64,000 nt of DNA from UBA4416 sp963422675 (GTDB lineage Bacteria; Bacteroidota; Bacteroidia; B-17B0; Aurantibacillaceae). Location: the NCBI GenBank assembly GCA_963422675.2, contig CAXVYS010000009.1, positions 124,001 to 188,000 of the forward strand, written 5' to 3'. Below, one piece after another: positions 45,155 to 54,408 of the stretch. Each line of letters opens with the position of its first letter. Position 1 is the stretch's first letter. The position numbers were made by a program, and so were the translations under genes. Below the pieces are notes generated by a model. It was not told where the DNA came from, did no database searches, and saw only the letters and a list, made by a program, of their open reading frames with translations.

Positions 45155-46474
45155 TTAGTAGAAAATAATTTTCTGAACAGAGTATTCTCCGTTTTCATTT
45201 GTGGCTTTCAGGAAATAAATGCCTGTTCCTAAATTATCTTTTTGAATGGAGTATACCGATTCTTTTGTTTTTTCAGATTGGATCACTTTACCTGTCATAT
45301 CTGTTAAGGTTACCGTATGCGTAGCATTGTTATTTTTGAACACCACGTTAATCGTTTGATTGGAAGGATTAGGATATACCTGTTCTAAAATGGAACTGCT
45401 TTCTAGTTCTCTTACACTTACATCACAAGCCATAGGAACATTACCTGTGCATGGTGTGAAAGAATAGGCAGTTACTGCTCCATCAGGTGTGTTAGGTAAT
45501 AATAAAGGAGGGTTTGTACATCCTAAACGGGATACCAAATAATCTCTTACAAAATTTTCAGTAGTATCCATATAGGCAATTTGCGTAGCATTTGTTCCTG
45601 CATAAGGAACGTGATCTGCACCATGCCATGTGTAAAATTTATGATTCACACCTGAAACATTTGTGCCTGCATAGATCATTCTGCTGCCATCCATGTATAA
45701 AATAGGAATACCCGGATTTGCTTTCCCTTGTCCGTATTTTACGGTTCCGTCAAGATTTCCATGCATAGAGCATAAAGGTACATCACCGGCTTCTAACCAC
45801 CAGTATTTTCCAAGTGCACCGCATAAATTAATTACTCCTTTTACTTTTGAGGAATAACATTGGTTTCCACTGCCACCATCAATGCCACCGGAAGCAGCTA
45901 AGGTTGTTTGGTTAATGTAGGGATTGATTTCACAGGTTTTATCTAAATAAGCTACATGCAAGGCTGTAATGGCTCCTGCAGAACTTCCACCGATGAAAAT
46001 ATTATTGGTATCGATTTTATATTTATTGATTGTTGATTTATCTTTATAGAAAAAACGGACAGATGCTTTCATATCTTGTACAGCTCTTAATAAAGCTGGT
46101 ACAACTCCTGTAGAATCAAATGGACTGAATCCCAAACGGTAATTGATAGAAGCACATACAAATCCTTTTTTTACAAAACGTTTACTTAATTCAGATACAT
46201 CCTGATCGTTTTTTGTTCCGCCAAAAAAACTTCCGCCATGTGCCCAGATGATGAGTGGTCTTTTAGTAGAAGTATCGGCAACGGGTTCATAAAAATCGAG
46301 GGTCAGTGTTTGAGTCGACCCCGAAAGCGTTTTGTTTGCTCCGTAAGGAATGTCGGAAGTAACCGTATAGGTTGTGTAAACGTTAGTTGCATAACGCCCG
46401 TTATTACAGGGTGTTTGTGCAATAGCTGCAACATTGCACAGTGTTGCAATCATTGAAATGTAAAGTTTATTCAT
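45155..46474 (-). CDS. Secreted carboxylesterase-like alpha/beta hydrolase with T9SS tail
   Basis: 439 residues with a signal peptide (MNKLYISMIATLCNVAAIAQ). The hydrolase domain shows IWAHGGSFFGG (HGG oxyanion motif), FIGGSSAGAITALHVAY (nucleophile GxSxG) and FYTWHGADHVPY near the expected catalytic His. The final 80 residues are a T9SS type A sorting domain (VYPNPSNQTINVVFK, GTGIYFLKATNENGEYSVQKI). It is likely a surface or secreted esterase on carboxylic or polymer substrates. A hairpin terminator follows. Confidence 0.9.
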   Translation of the reverse strand: MNKLYISMIATLCNVAAIAQTPCNNGRYATNVYTTYTVTSDIPYGANKTLSGSTQTLTLDFYEPVADTSTKRPLIIWAHGGSFFGGTKNDQDVSELSKRFVKKGFVCASINYRLGFSPFDSTGVVPALLRAVQDMKASVRFFYKDKSTINKYKIDTNNIFIGGSSAGAITALHVAYLDKTCEINPYINQTTLAASGGIDGGSGNQCYSSKVKGVINLCGALGKYWWLEAGDVPLCSMHGNLDGTVKYGQGKANPGIPILYMDGSRMIYAGTNVSGVNHKFYTWHGADHVPYAGTNATQIAYMDTTENFVRDYLVSRLGCTNPPLLLPNTPDGAVTAYSFTPCTGNVPMACDVSVRELESSSILEQVYPNPSNQTINVVFKNNNATHTVTLTDMTGKVIQSEKTKESVYSIQKDNLGTGIYFLKATNENGEYSVQKIIFY

Positions 46475-46516
46475 GTGGTGGGTTATTTTATGGTTAATTA
46501 AATATACTCTTTTTTA

Positions 46517-47872
46517 TTACGGAAAAATAGTCCCCCTGTATTTTATGGCATCCACTTGTAAAATAGAAGAACTATAAGTTTGATTAATCGATTTAATAAA
46601 TTCGTTTGCCAATAAAGCGTTGCCAACAGGATTTAGGTTTAACCCGTCCAACGAAACAGAACCGCCTTTTACAAACTCAGCATTTAAACTTACCCCGTTA
46701 TAAATAACTCCCGCTTTTATAGAACGCATAAATGCATTCACATCTACAAAGGCTAAACCTTTTGCCTGTGCTACTGCCTGAAGCTTAATATTAAAACCTG
46801 TAATGGCTGTTTTTATCTGTGAAATTTCTGTAGCAGTTAAAACATGCCTGTTGGGAATAGGAATCAGGGCTCCCATTTTGTAACATTTCACCGAATCTAA
46901 AGGAACACTTAGTAAAATGCATTCGCCTTCTTTTATTTGTCTGAATCCTAAGGGCAGAGATTGTGGATCCTGGATCATAAATGCATTTGGTCCTGCTTTA
47001 AATACAGTATCAAAACCAAGAGGATTATATAAATTATTTAAACTGTTGGCAGTGGCCTGATCAATTGCCAGGCCATTGTATGGGATGGTAGTAAAAAAAG
47101 GAAGGCTGGTAATATCAGGAATATTTCCGATCACTCCTTTCGCCCCATTTTGTGTGAGTTGATTTACAATTTGATCGATTGCCGCATCAAAACGGCTTTG
47201 CGCTGTGATGGTATCTGAAGCACCGCCGGCAAGGGCGTAGGATAATACATCGTCCACGCCAATATACATGGAAAAAAAAGTAGGGCTTTGATTAACCGCG
47301 TCAGCTAGTACGGAAGACGTATTGCTCAAACACATGCGTTGATAAAAGGGATTGTAATACCCACCGGAAGCGTTTGCAGGATTACCATAGCCATTGTATA
47401 GCAGGTGAAAACTCTTTGCTCCCGGAACGCCCATATTATTAAAAGGCCCGGAACTCGCATATACATTATTAGAAAAAATAGAAAAATTGTCGGTAGAAGT
47501 AATTTGCACAGGAGAAAGAGACGATGCATTGTTGCAATCCGTTTTATACCCTAAAACAAATTTTGCACCCACGTTAGTGGCGTTGTTTGGTATAACGGAT
47601 ACTCCGGCAGAATTTTGCGAGATATAAGGGATAGTAAAATCAGTTCCTCCAACTGCTTTTAATTGTTCTGCCAAAATAGAGGCAAACGAATTTTGTTGCC
47701 CTTCATAATATAAGGCTCCGTCGGAATAACCTGCTGTCATTGCACTTCCCACGGCAACAAATTTTGACGGATCGATACTCCCTTTTTCAGGATTGGGAAC
47801 ATCGAATTTTGGTTTGCATGCAAAAGCAACTAATGCACTGATAATAAGTAAAGAATAGTAATTGTTTTTCAT
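46517..47872 (-). CDS. SGNH/GDSL-like lipoprotein, catalytic residues altered
   Basis: 451 residues with a lipoprotein leader (MKNNYYSLLIISALVAFACK). The fold is that of the Bacteroidota GDSL-like lipoproteins (FVAVGSAMTAGYSDGALYYEG near residue 38, PTFFSMYIGVDDVLSYALAG, and a C-terminal SLDGLNLNPVGNALLANEFI). Against the usual GNSLTAG block, this one reads GSAMTAG (42-48), so the nucleophile Ser would be Ala44. Against DGxHPNPxG it reads DGLNLNPVG (409-417), so the His would be Asn412. It may be a non-catalytic or lipid-carrier version. It starts three bases after the FadL-like gene. Confidence 0.82.
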   Translation of the reverse strand: MKNNYYSLLIISALVAFACKPKFDVPNPEKGSIDPSKFVAVGSAMTAGYSDGALYYEGQQNSFASILAEQLKAVGGTDFTIPYISQNSAGVSVIPNNATNVGAKFVLGYKTDCNNASSLSPVQITSTDNFSIFSNNVYASSGPFNNMGVPGAKSFHLLYNGYGNPANASGGYYNPFYQRMCLSNTSSVLADAVNQSPTFFSMYIGVDDVLSYALAGGASDTITAQSRFDAAIDQIVNQLTQNGAKGVIGNIPDITSLPFFTTIPYNGLAIDQATANSLNNLYNPLGFDTVFKAGPNAFMIQDPQSLPLGFRQIKEGECILLSVPLDSVKCYKMGALIPIPNRHVLTATEISQIKTAITGFNIKLQAVAQAKGLAFVDVNAFMRSIKAGVIYNGVSLNAEFVKGGSVSLDGLNLNPVGNALLANEFIKSINQTYSSSILQVDAIKYRGTIFP

Positions 47873-47875
47873 CGT

Positions 47876-49099
47876 TTAAAAATTATAAGAGATGGCTAAG
47901 CCCGGGGCGCAAACATTTGTTTTAAAGGTGCCTGATAAATTGGTTTCTTTATTAGTGTCTTTTCGTTCAAGGTGCGTAAATAAAAAAGAGGCATCCACTC
48001 TTAAGTGCTTGCTAAAGGCATAACCCAGGCCTGCAGTATAATTTACGCGGTTTGCATCCGGTGTTTCCGGTGTTACATATCCGTTTTGTATAGGGCTTAT
48101 TCCATAAGCGAATCCTAAGCGTGCTGCAAATTTGGAAGTGATTTTGTATTGGGCCCCTGCCCGGAAGGCAAACGTATTTTTGTACATTCTTGCCGATTTG
48201 GTATCGACTAAGGTGGCCGTGTTTACTTTGTAATCAAATGCCAGTGTATCATATGCTTTCCAGCCAACATAATTAATATCGAGTGCCAAATCCAGTTTAG
48301 AAGTTGGTTTGTAGGCAAAGCCTAAGGTACTAACACTTGGTAAAGGTAGGGTGGCTTTAAAAGAACCATCCGGAAAATTATCTTTAACACTTGCCGGCAC
48401 GGTAAAACTTGCCTGCCCGTTAGTAACACTCATATTTACTTTAGATCGGTAGGTTAATCCTATAGAAAATTTTTCTACCGGTTTATAATAGAGCCCTACA
48501 TTATACCCAAAGCCATTGGCTTTCCCGCTAAGTTCAGCATGGCCATAGTTCCCACTGTTATCCAGTAAAGGAAGATCTTTTTGAAGATTTACTTTACCGT
48601 AACTATAAATAAATCCTGCGCCAACACCCCATTTGGAGCTGATCTGGTAGCTGATGGTAGGCTGAATAAAAATAGCCTGTAATTGTAAATGTGTTAAGGC
48701 AAAACGTCCTGCCCATTTATTTTCCCAGTCTACTGTACTTCCAAAAGGAGTATATACTGCTAAGCCAGCTTTTAAATTATTACTGTCTTTTAAAGAAAAC
48801 AGAGCATAGGCTGCAAATGGTGTACTTACCGGGTCGTTGGTTTTATACGTTTGGTGTGTGTTTGCATCCAGAAAAAGTCCTTTGGCAAAGGTGGGTGTTA
48901 CACCAAGGTTAACAGAGGTACCTTCCACAAAGGAAGCTCCACCCGGGTTAAAAAATAAAGCAGATGCATCCTGCATACAGGCAGTTCCTGCACCTCCCAT
49001 GCCTTGTTGCTTTTGGCCCTGAAGATTCACTTGAAACCCCTGCGAAAAGCTCATAAAAGGTATTAATACTAAAATAGACCAGGTAAATTTTTTAGTCAT
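47876..49099 (-). CDS. OMPP1/FadL/TodX family outer membrane transporter
   Basis: 407 residues, signal peptide (MTKKFTWSILVLIPFMSFSQG) and a 14-strand barrel. Family hallmarks: QGMGGAGTACMQDASALFFNPGGASFVEGTSVNLGVTP (N-terminal plug region) and repeated barrel strands such as FSIGLTYRSKVNMSVTNGQA and LGFAYKPTSKLDLALDINYVGW, ending LAISYNF. It passes hydrophobic compounds such as fatty acids across the outer membrane. It is paired with the SGNH-like lipoprotein, which could accept or process the cargo. Confidence 0.92.
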   Translation of the reverse strand: MTKKFTWSILVLIPFMSFSQGFQVNLQGQKQQGMGGAGTACMQDASALFFNPGGASFVEGTSVNLGVTPTFAKGLFLDANTHQTYKTNDPVSTPFAAYALFSLKDSNNLKAGLAVYTPFGSTVDWENKWAGRFALTHLQLQAIFIQPTISYQISSKWGVGAGFIYSYGKVNLQKDLPLLDNSGNYGHAELSGKANGFGYNVGLYYKPVEKFSIGLTYRSKVNMSVTNGQASFTVPASVKDNFPDGSFKATLPLPSVSTLGFAYKPTSKLDLALDINYVGWKAYDTLAFDYKVNTATLVDTKSARMYKNTFAFRAGAQYKITSKFAARLGFAYGISPIQNGYVTPETPDANRVNYTAGLGYAFSKHLRVDASFLFTHLERKDTNKETNLSGTFKTNVCAPGLAISYNF

Positions 49100-49259
49100 G
49101 TATGTAAATTAAATGTAACGATGGATGAATTGTATCAATTAAAAATACAAAAAATATTGCATTATAAACAAGTGCGAAAGAATATTACTCAGTCTTGCCT
49201 TTGAATAAGGCATAAATTGTCATGCAGTGTTCGTGCTCAAATTCTAAAGTCTCTCCTTT

Positions 49260-49637
49260 TTATGAAGGAGTACTGCTGGAATTTAATTTATGATAGGATA
49301 TATAGGAAACAACCAGAATCGCCATTACAATTAACGGGAAAAACCCCTGGAAGCCAATTCCATCAACAGAAAAATGACTGATAGACGCAAAGATAAAGTC
49401 ATAAGCAAAACCAGCATAAGCCCATTCTTTAATACGTTTCGGGATTTGCGGAATAATTAACGCCAATACACCTAAAATTTTAAATACTAATAAAGCACTA
49501 CCAAAATAATCGGGATAGCCCAAGTGTCTGATTCCTTCTTTTGCTAATTCAGATTGTGATGTTAATGCCGGCATTACTCCTTCAAATAAAAAGATAATAA
49601 TGGTTGCTGTCCAAAAAATTATTTTGTCTTTTTTCAT
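49260..49637 (-). CDS. DoxX family membrane protein
   Basis: 125 residues with four membrane helices. The pattern HLGYPDYFGSALLVFKILGVLALIIP near the middle and the following EWAYAGFAYDFIFASISH belong to the DoxX/DoxD-like family. Such proteins are linked to redox or membrane stress, with no defined reaction in most cases. It is transcribed alone; the 160-base spacer downstream has only a weak GCCTT/AAGGC hairpin. Confidence 0.85.
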   Translation of the reverse strand: MKKDKIIFWTATIIIFLFEGVMPALTSQSELAKEGIRHLGYPDYFGSALLVFKILGVLALIIPQIPKRIKEWAYAGFAYDFIFASISHFSVDGIGFQGFFPLIVMAILVVSYISYHKLNSSSTPS

Positions 49638-49753
49638 GATATTTGTGGTTTAGTGTTTATTTTCTATCGAACGTTGGAAACATTAACTAAAAAGTAGTTG
49701 GGATCAATACTTGTAATTATAAATATACAATTAAATTGGAAAATAAAAAAGAT

Positions 49754-50305
49754 TTAGATATCTGCTGATATTATTTTTGTTATTCTAAGTCCAAAATTAT
49801 AGTAATAGTTTAAAGTCGCTTCAGTTGTTATTACTTCAGGAATATAAATTGTAAGTGTTGGGATCTTAGTTATGATTTCAGTTTCAATAGAAAAGTTTTT
49901 GTAGCGGTTATTCTTTTGAAAATCTTTAAAAATTTCTGTTATCTCAAAAACCACTGTATCGTTATTGCTTATGAAAATGTAAGAATCGTCTAATTCACTA
50001 ACCCCTGTTTTTCTTTTGTTTTTCTTAAATAAAGTGAGGAGTTTTGTGAGGAAATCATTTGGAGATACACTTAAAGTTGTTGTGCCAGACATATTAATTT
50101 GATATCTGATTATAGTTTCAAGCAATACATAAGGTCCACGCCCCTTTTGAGGTCTATTTCCCCAAATGAGTTCAATTTCATTTTTTTTGGTAGTAATCTT
50201 ATACTTGTTGTCAGCGTTGGCATAACTCTCTTTTGATCTATTAATAGTTCCGCTAATAGTCTTTGCAAATTTCTCCCATTCTTTTTGCATTGTATCATCA
50301 TCCAT
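49754..50305 (-). CDS. Hypothetical protein
   Basis: 183 residues, ATG at 50303-50305, no signal peptide and no membrane segment. It is rich in Lys, Asn, Thr and Ile. The first 45 residues are polar and helical; the rest alternates strands and helices (NEIELIWGNRPQKGRGPYVL, SVSPNDFLTKLLTLF, PTLTIYIPEVITTEATLNYY). I recognise no family. Base composition is markedly AT-rich compared with the dcw region. It begins the low-GC block that includes the reductase and the epimerase fusion. Confidence 0.65.
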   Translation of the reverse strand: MDDDTMQKEWEKFAKTISGTINRSKESYANADNKYKITTKKNEIELIWGNRPQKGRGPYVLLETIIRYQINMSGTTTLSVSPNDFLTKLLTLFKKNKRKTGVSELDDSYIFISNNDTVVFEITEIFKDFQKNNRYKNFSIETEIITKIPTLTIYIPEVITTEATLNYYYNFGLRITKIISADI

Positions 50306-50344
50306 ATATTTTGATCTTAAGAAATTGTAAATACAGATATGTAA

Positions 50345-51322
50345 TTAATATGAATTAGTGTCTTCCAGGTTTATAACCACGTTCCCGGTTTTCTCTCCTG
50401 TTTCTACATATTTGGTAGCTTCTATTATTTGCTCCAGTCGGTAAACCTTATCAATCACGGCTTTGTATTTTCCTGCTTCAATCAGTTCTTTAAAAAACTG
50501 AATATCCTCTTTGCGATCTTTGGGAATCGGGAAAAGAACTTTTTTTCCTCCGAAGAGAGGAGTTAGTAATGCCAGAAAAATGTTCTGTGATAGATAGCCA
50601 AGCTCTGACGAAAAATAAAGTCCTTTTGGTTTCAATATTTTTTTGCAACGGAAAAAAGAGCTCTTTCCTACTACATCCAAAACAACATCATACACATTTC
50701 CATTTTTAGTAAAATCTTCTTTTGTATAGTCGATGACTATATCTGCACCAAGTGATTTAACCAATTCTAAATTTTTTGTATTGCACACAGCCGTAATTTC
50801 TGCGCCATAATATTTGGCCAATTGCACACTTGCTGAACCAATAGATCCGGAAGCGCCATTGATCAATATTTTTGGTGCATTCTTAAAATCTATTTTCTTT
50901 ATGTTGGTAAATGCAAGAAATGCCCCGTCACATACTGCTGCAGCCTCATTGTATGACATATTGGTTGGCTTTAATGTGATCGCTTTTTCTTCAGGTATGC
51001 ATATATATTCTGCATGAGTTCCAAAATTGAAAGTACTTAAGCCAAAAATCTGGTCGCCCGGTTTAAATGTTTTAACATGCTTGCCAATAGCTTCAATTTC
51101 GCCGGCCAGTTCAGAGCCCAGAATTGTTTTTTTGGGTTTAAAGAATCCACTAATCAATCTTACGGCAAGGTATTCAGGTTGTCGGAATCCGCAATCGGTT
51201 CGATTGACGGTTGTGGCATGTATTTTTACGAGAACCTCGTTGTTTTTGGGAGTTGGTTTTTCAACTTCTGTGAGTTGAAGTACCTCCGGTGGTCCGTATA
51301 TCGTATTTACAATTGCCTTCAT
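50345..51322 (-). CDS. NAD(P)-dependent MDR reductase (quinone oxidoreductase-like)
   Basis: 325 residues of the medium-chain dehydrogenase/reductase superfamily. The N-terminal GroES-like part reads VLVKIHATTVNRTDCGFRQPEYL and LGSELAGEIEAIGKHVKTFKPGDQIFG. The cofactor loop is INGASGSIGSASVQLAKYYGA (about 153-173). The zinc-binding cysteine cluster of alcohol dehydrogenases is absent, so it is probably a zinc-independent NADPH quinone or enone reductase. The start is 90 bases past the stop of the epimerase fusion; it could be read in the same transcript. Confidence 0.9.
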   Translation of the reverse strand: MKAIVNTIYGPPEVLQLTEVEKPTPKNNEVLVKIHATTVNRTDCGFRQPEYLAVRLISGFFKPKKTILGSELAGEIEAIGKHVKTFKPGDQIFGLSTFNFGTHAEYICIPEEKAITLKPTNMSYNEAAAVCDGAFLAFTNIKKIDFKNAPKILINGASGSIGSASVQLAKYYGAEITAVCNTKNLELVKSLGADIVIDYTKEDFTKNGNVYDVVLDVVGKSSFFRCKKILKPKGLYFSSELGYLSQNIFLALLTPLFGGKKVLFPIPKDRKEDIQFFKELIEAGKYKAVIDKVYRLEQIIEATKYVETGEKTGNVVINLEDTNSY

Positions 51323-51412
51323 TCGGATGTTTTTAGTGTAATGTTAATTAGTAATTTTCTTTAGATAGTGTACACTGAAATAGAGACTTTGTTAATTGGG
51401 TAGTAATTAGAT

Positions 51413-53782
51413 TTAAGATATGTTTGAAGAATTTTCATTCTGTAAATTATTTATTATTCTTTCCGCTATAGCGTTTTGATAATACCAGATGCCATTTGTT
51501 TGTCCGTCAAAACTTGGCTCACCTCCCAGTTCCCCTTTAGGTATAAAGCCTGTAGCTAAACCTGTCGCAAATAAATTTGGAATAATTTCGCCCAGGTCAT
51601 CTAACATTTCACAGTTTTGATTAACCCAATGGTTAGTCTCCTCGCCCTCAAATTTTATGAGATTATTTTTTTCAGTATAAAATGGAAAAATATTTAACTT
51701 ATAACCATTGGCGAGAATAATTAAGGTTGCTTCGTTTAAATCCATTTCTAGCTCAGTTTGCTGATCAGTATATGTTTTTAAGTCCACACACTTTTCCATG
51801 TCAGTTCCATTTAATCCAAGCATCTTCATATATAATTCCCTTCCATCCATTCTTAAGCCTGCTAACCGATATAGTTTTTTTGTGACAGGACAAAAGTCAT
51901 TTTCGGTGAATTCAAAATAACCGTGTGCAATAGCATCTTCTCGGGTAGGGAAATAAATTTTCGGTAATGAATTACACCATATTTTTATATCACCAGATTC
52001 AAAATTATATTGCTCCTTTGAGGTTAATAATAAATGTGCCACAGAAAAAGCACTATGACTGCCTCCTAAAATAACAATTTTAGATTTTTTCTTTAATTTA
52101 ATTAGTTGATTTTCCGGAATCCCATATTTTAAGATGCTATCTGAATGTAAGGAGTTTGCTGAAAAATTATGCAGAGCTATTGTTCCATCAAATAGAGTAC
52201 TTTCAGTATTAATATGAAGCGGCATGCCTCCAGTGGCAATTATAACGTTTTTTGAATTAATAGATTGATTTTGACCGGCCATCAAAACCTGATAAGTCCC
52301 ATTATCCTTTCGGATGACTTTTGTAACAGATGAATTCATAAAAAAAGTACACTTTTCATGAGACTCTAAATGCTCTTTTAATAGGGCTCCGAGTTTATTA
52401 TAATATGTATCAAGCTTTTCCAGGGGAATGGATTGACCTTTAAACAGATTAATGGTGTCGATTTCATTTTTAAGTTCATTAACATTTATGAATTCATGTG
52501 TTGAACCTTCTAGGCATTCTAAAAAAACATCAGAAAAAGTATCACTGTTTACTTTGTATTGAGTAATATTTCCTTTAATTAACTGCGAAGATTTTTCGAT
52601 TAGAGCAATACGTTTTTCGAAAAAGTTATTGTTCCCGTCTTTTAAAGCCTTTAGTAAAAGACCAGTACCGGCTGGACCACCACCAATGATGATAGTTTCG
52701 TAAGTAGTTGAATTAATTTCCTGATTTAACCAATTCATAATCGTGAGAGACGTATTTCCACAGCCATAAGAATATTTAGTGTTATTTGTTTGATTTAGAG
52801 TTCTATTAAAAAAAGAAATTATTTCGTTTTTTTTGATAGATACAATCATGGGATAATTAAAGTTAATGGCTTCTAATCTTTCAGTTTTTAATCTGAATAT
52901 AACAATCGGTAATCCCAGGTGAATAGCTTCTTCTGAAACACCTCCGGAATCAGTAATAACCATTTTCGCGGAAGCATATAAACTAATAAAATCATTATAA
53001 GGAATGTGATTTTGTATTTTAATATTTTCTAAGTGAGGCATGCGTGAACTAATACTTTCTATACAATTTGGATGTGTAATCCATATAAAATTAAGTTCAG
53101 GGTGCTCAATTGCCAATTCACAAACAATATCAATTAACGTTAAATAATTCTTGTCTATATTTTCTCTTCGGTGAAGTGTAATTAAAACTATTTTTTGATC
53201 ATCATTTAAGGTTTCTTTATTATTCTTTTTCACAAGGTGAAGAGCATCAACAACAGTATTTCCAACAACCATAATTTTAGAAGGATCTATCCCTTCATTA
53301 ATTAAATTAGTTTTAGATAACTCTGTTGGTGCAAAGTGAAAATAAGCAACTTTTGAAGCAATGCTCCTGTTAAATTCTTCAGGAAACGGGTTTTTGAAAT
53401 CAAAAGAACGTAAACCCGCTTCAATATGAATTAATTTTATTTGATTGAGAAAAGCCAGGTTAGAACACGCAAGTGAAGTATTGGTGTCGCCTTGAACAAT
53501 GATGTACTCGATTGTTTTAACCTGATCTAGAATGTCCTGAATACCCGATAATGTATGAGAAAGAAGGCGCACTAAATTGCCTTTGAAAGGATAGGAAGTA
53601 AGAAAATAATCAGGATTTATTTGCCAGAAATTTAATTGTTCATCGAGTAATTCTTCGTGTTGTGATGTTGAAGCAACGATAAAACTTTCTTTTAATTCTG
53701 AAGCTTTTAATTCTAGAATCAAAGGAGCTAGTTTTATTATCTCAGGCCTGGTTCCTAAAACTATAAGAATTTTCTTTGACAT
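51413..53782 (-). CDS. Fusion: UDP-GlcNAc 2-epimerase + FAD/NAD(P)-binding oxidoreductase
   Basis: 789 residues. Residues 1-350 are a non-hydrolysing UDP-GlcNAc 2-epimerase (WecB type) with GTRPE at 10-14 and all catalytic residues in place: Asp99 (QGDT), Glu121 (HIEAGLRS), Glu135 or 136 (PEEFNR), His204 (LHRREN), plus TDSGGVSEE near 278-286. Residues 360-789 are a separate flavoprotein: FAD loop IIIGGGPAG (364-372), an ATGG at 515-518, a second dinucleotide loop VILGGSHSA (570-578), and the FAD-closing LFATGLATGF (737-746). The second part resembles N-hydroxylating or flavin-containing monooxygenases. The stop of the GDSL gene overlaps this start by one base (TAATG). Confidence 0.85.
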   Translation of the reverse strand: MSKKILIVLGTRPEIIKLAPLILELKASELKESFIVASTSQHEELLDEQLNFWQINPDYFLTSYPFKGNLVRLLSHTLSGIQDILDQVKTIEYIIVQGDTNTSLACSNLAFLNQIKLIHIEAGLRSFDFKNPFPEEFNRSIASKVAYFHFAPTELSKTNLINEGIDPSKIMVVGNTVVDALHLVKKNNKETLNDDQKIVLITLHRRENIDKNYLTLIDIVCELAIEHPELNFIWITHPNCIESISSRMPHLENIKIQNHIPYNDFISLYASAKMVITDSGGVSEEAIHLGLPIVIFRLKTERLEAINFNYPMIVSIKKNEIISFFNRTLNQTNNTKYSYGCGNTSLTIMNWLNQEINSTTYETIIIGGGPAGTGLLLKALKDGNNNFFEKRIALIEKSSQLIKGNITQYKVNSDTFSDVFLECLEGSTHEFINVNELKNEIDTINLFKGQSIPLEKLDTYYNKLGALLKEHLESHEKCTFFMNSSVTKVIRKDNGTYQVLMAGQNQSINSKNVIIATGGMPLHINTESTLFDGTIALHNFSANSLHSDSILKYGIPENQLIKLKKKSKIVILGGSHSAFSVAHLLLTSKEQYNFESGDIKIWCNSLPKIYFPTREDAIAHGYFEFTENDFCPVTKKLYRLAGLRMDGRELYMKMLGLNGTDMEKCVDLKTYTDQQTELEMDLNEATLIILANGYKLNIFPFYTEKNNLIKFEGEETNHWVNQNCEMLDDLGEIIPNLFATGLATGFIPKGELGGEPSFDGQTNGIWYYQNAIAERIINNLQNENSSNIS

Positions 53783-54357
53783 TAGTTTTTTCTCAATTTT
53801 AAAATGTAGTCGGAGACTTGATTTCCGACGTTTTCACTACCGGTTTCATTTAAATGAACGCCATCGTAAAAATGTTTTTCATTACATTCTATCTGCATAC
53901 ATAGTAATCCTCTCGTAGTTGAAATTGAATGAATAATCTTATTGTATTCAATTATTGTTTGATTCATGCTGATTTTATAGGGAAGCATTACCCCATTCAT
54001 TAACTGAGGTATCTCAAGTAATAGTATATTATTGTTCCCTATAATTAATTGAATTTTTGTAACTAACTGCTCGTAGGCTATTTTAAAAATGTCCGGAGAG
54101 ATATTTGATTTTAGATCATTGGTTCCAATAAGGACGGTTGCAACGTCTGGTTTAATACTTTTTAAATCAGCAAATGTTTTATCTATGCTCCTTACTAAAT
54201 CAATCGTTCTATATCCTGCAACTGCATGATTTATAACATTCCAACTCTTATCAGTTTGTTTAGATAGAAATTCGCCACAGTATTCCGGATAACCTAAATA
54301 AGATCTCGATCCTATAGTTATACTGTCACCAACACATAATATTGTTTCCCAATTCAT
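53782..54357 (-). CDS. SGNH/GDSL hydrolase
   Basis: 191 residues, cytoplasmic (no signal peptide). All SGNH blocks are present: CVGDSITIG with nucleophile Ser12, a Gly block near AVAGYR (46-50), IGTND (77-81), and the C-terminal DGVHLN with Asp165 and His168. It should be an active esterase, acyl-hydrolase or deacetylase. Its stop overlaps the start of the epimerase-flavoprotein fusion (TAATG), which implies coupled translation and a common pathway, perhaps trimming or moving an acyl group on a sugar. A 12-bp palindrome lies 52 bases before its start. Confidence 0.9.
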   Translation of the reverse strand: MNWETILCVGDSITIGSRSYLGYPEYCGEFLSKQTDKSWNVINHAVAGYRTIDLVRSIDKTFADLKSIKPDVATVLIGTNDLKSNISPDIFKIAYEQLVTKIQLIIGNNNILLLEIPQLMNGVMLPYKISMNQTIIEYNKIIHSISTTRGLLCMQIECNEKHFYDGVHLNETGSENVGNQVSDYILKLRKN

Positions 54358-54408
54358 AATATAAATCGCATGTAATGTTAAAGTAGATGTACGTCACTTT
54401 TCTTTGAA

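Noticed and set aside
49121..49204. 27-codon frame (ATG to TGA) between the FadL-like and DoxX genes
   Set aside because: Very short, no recognisable pattern and no neighbour on the same strand; probably chance.
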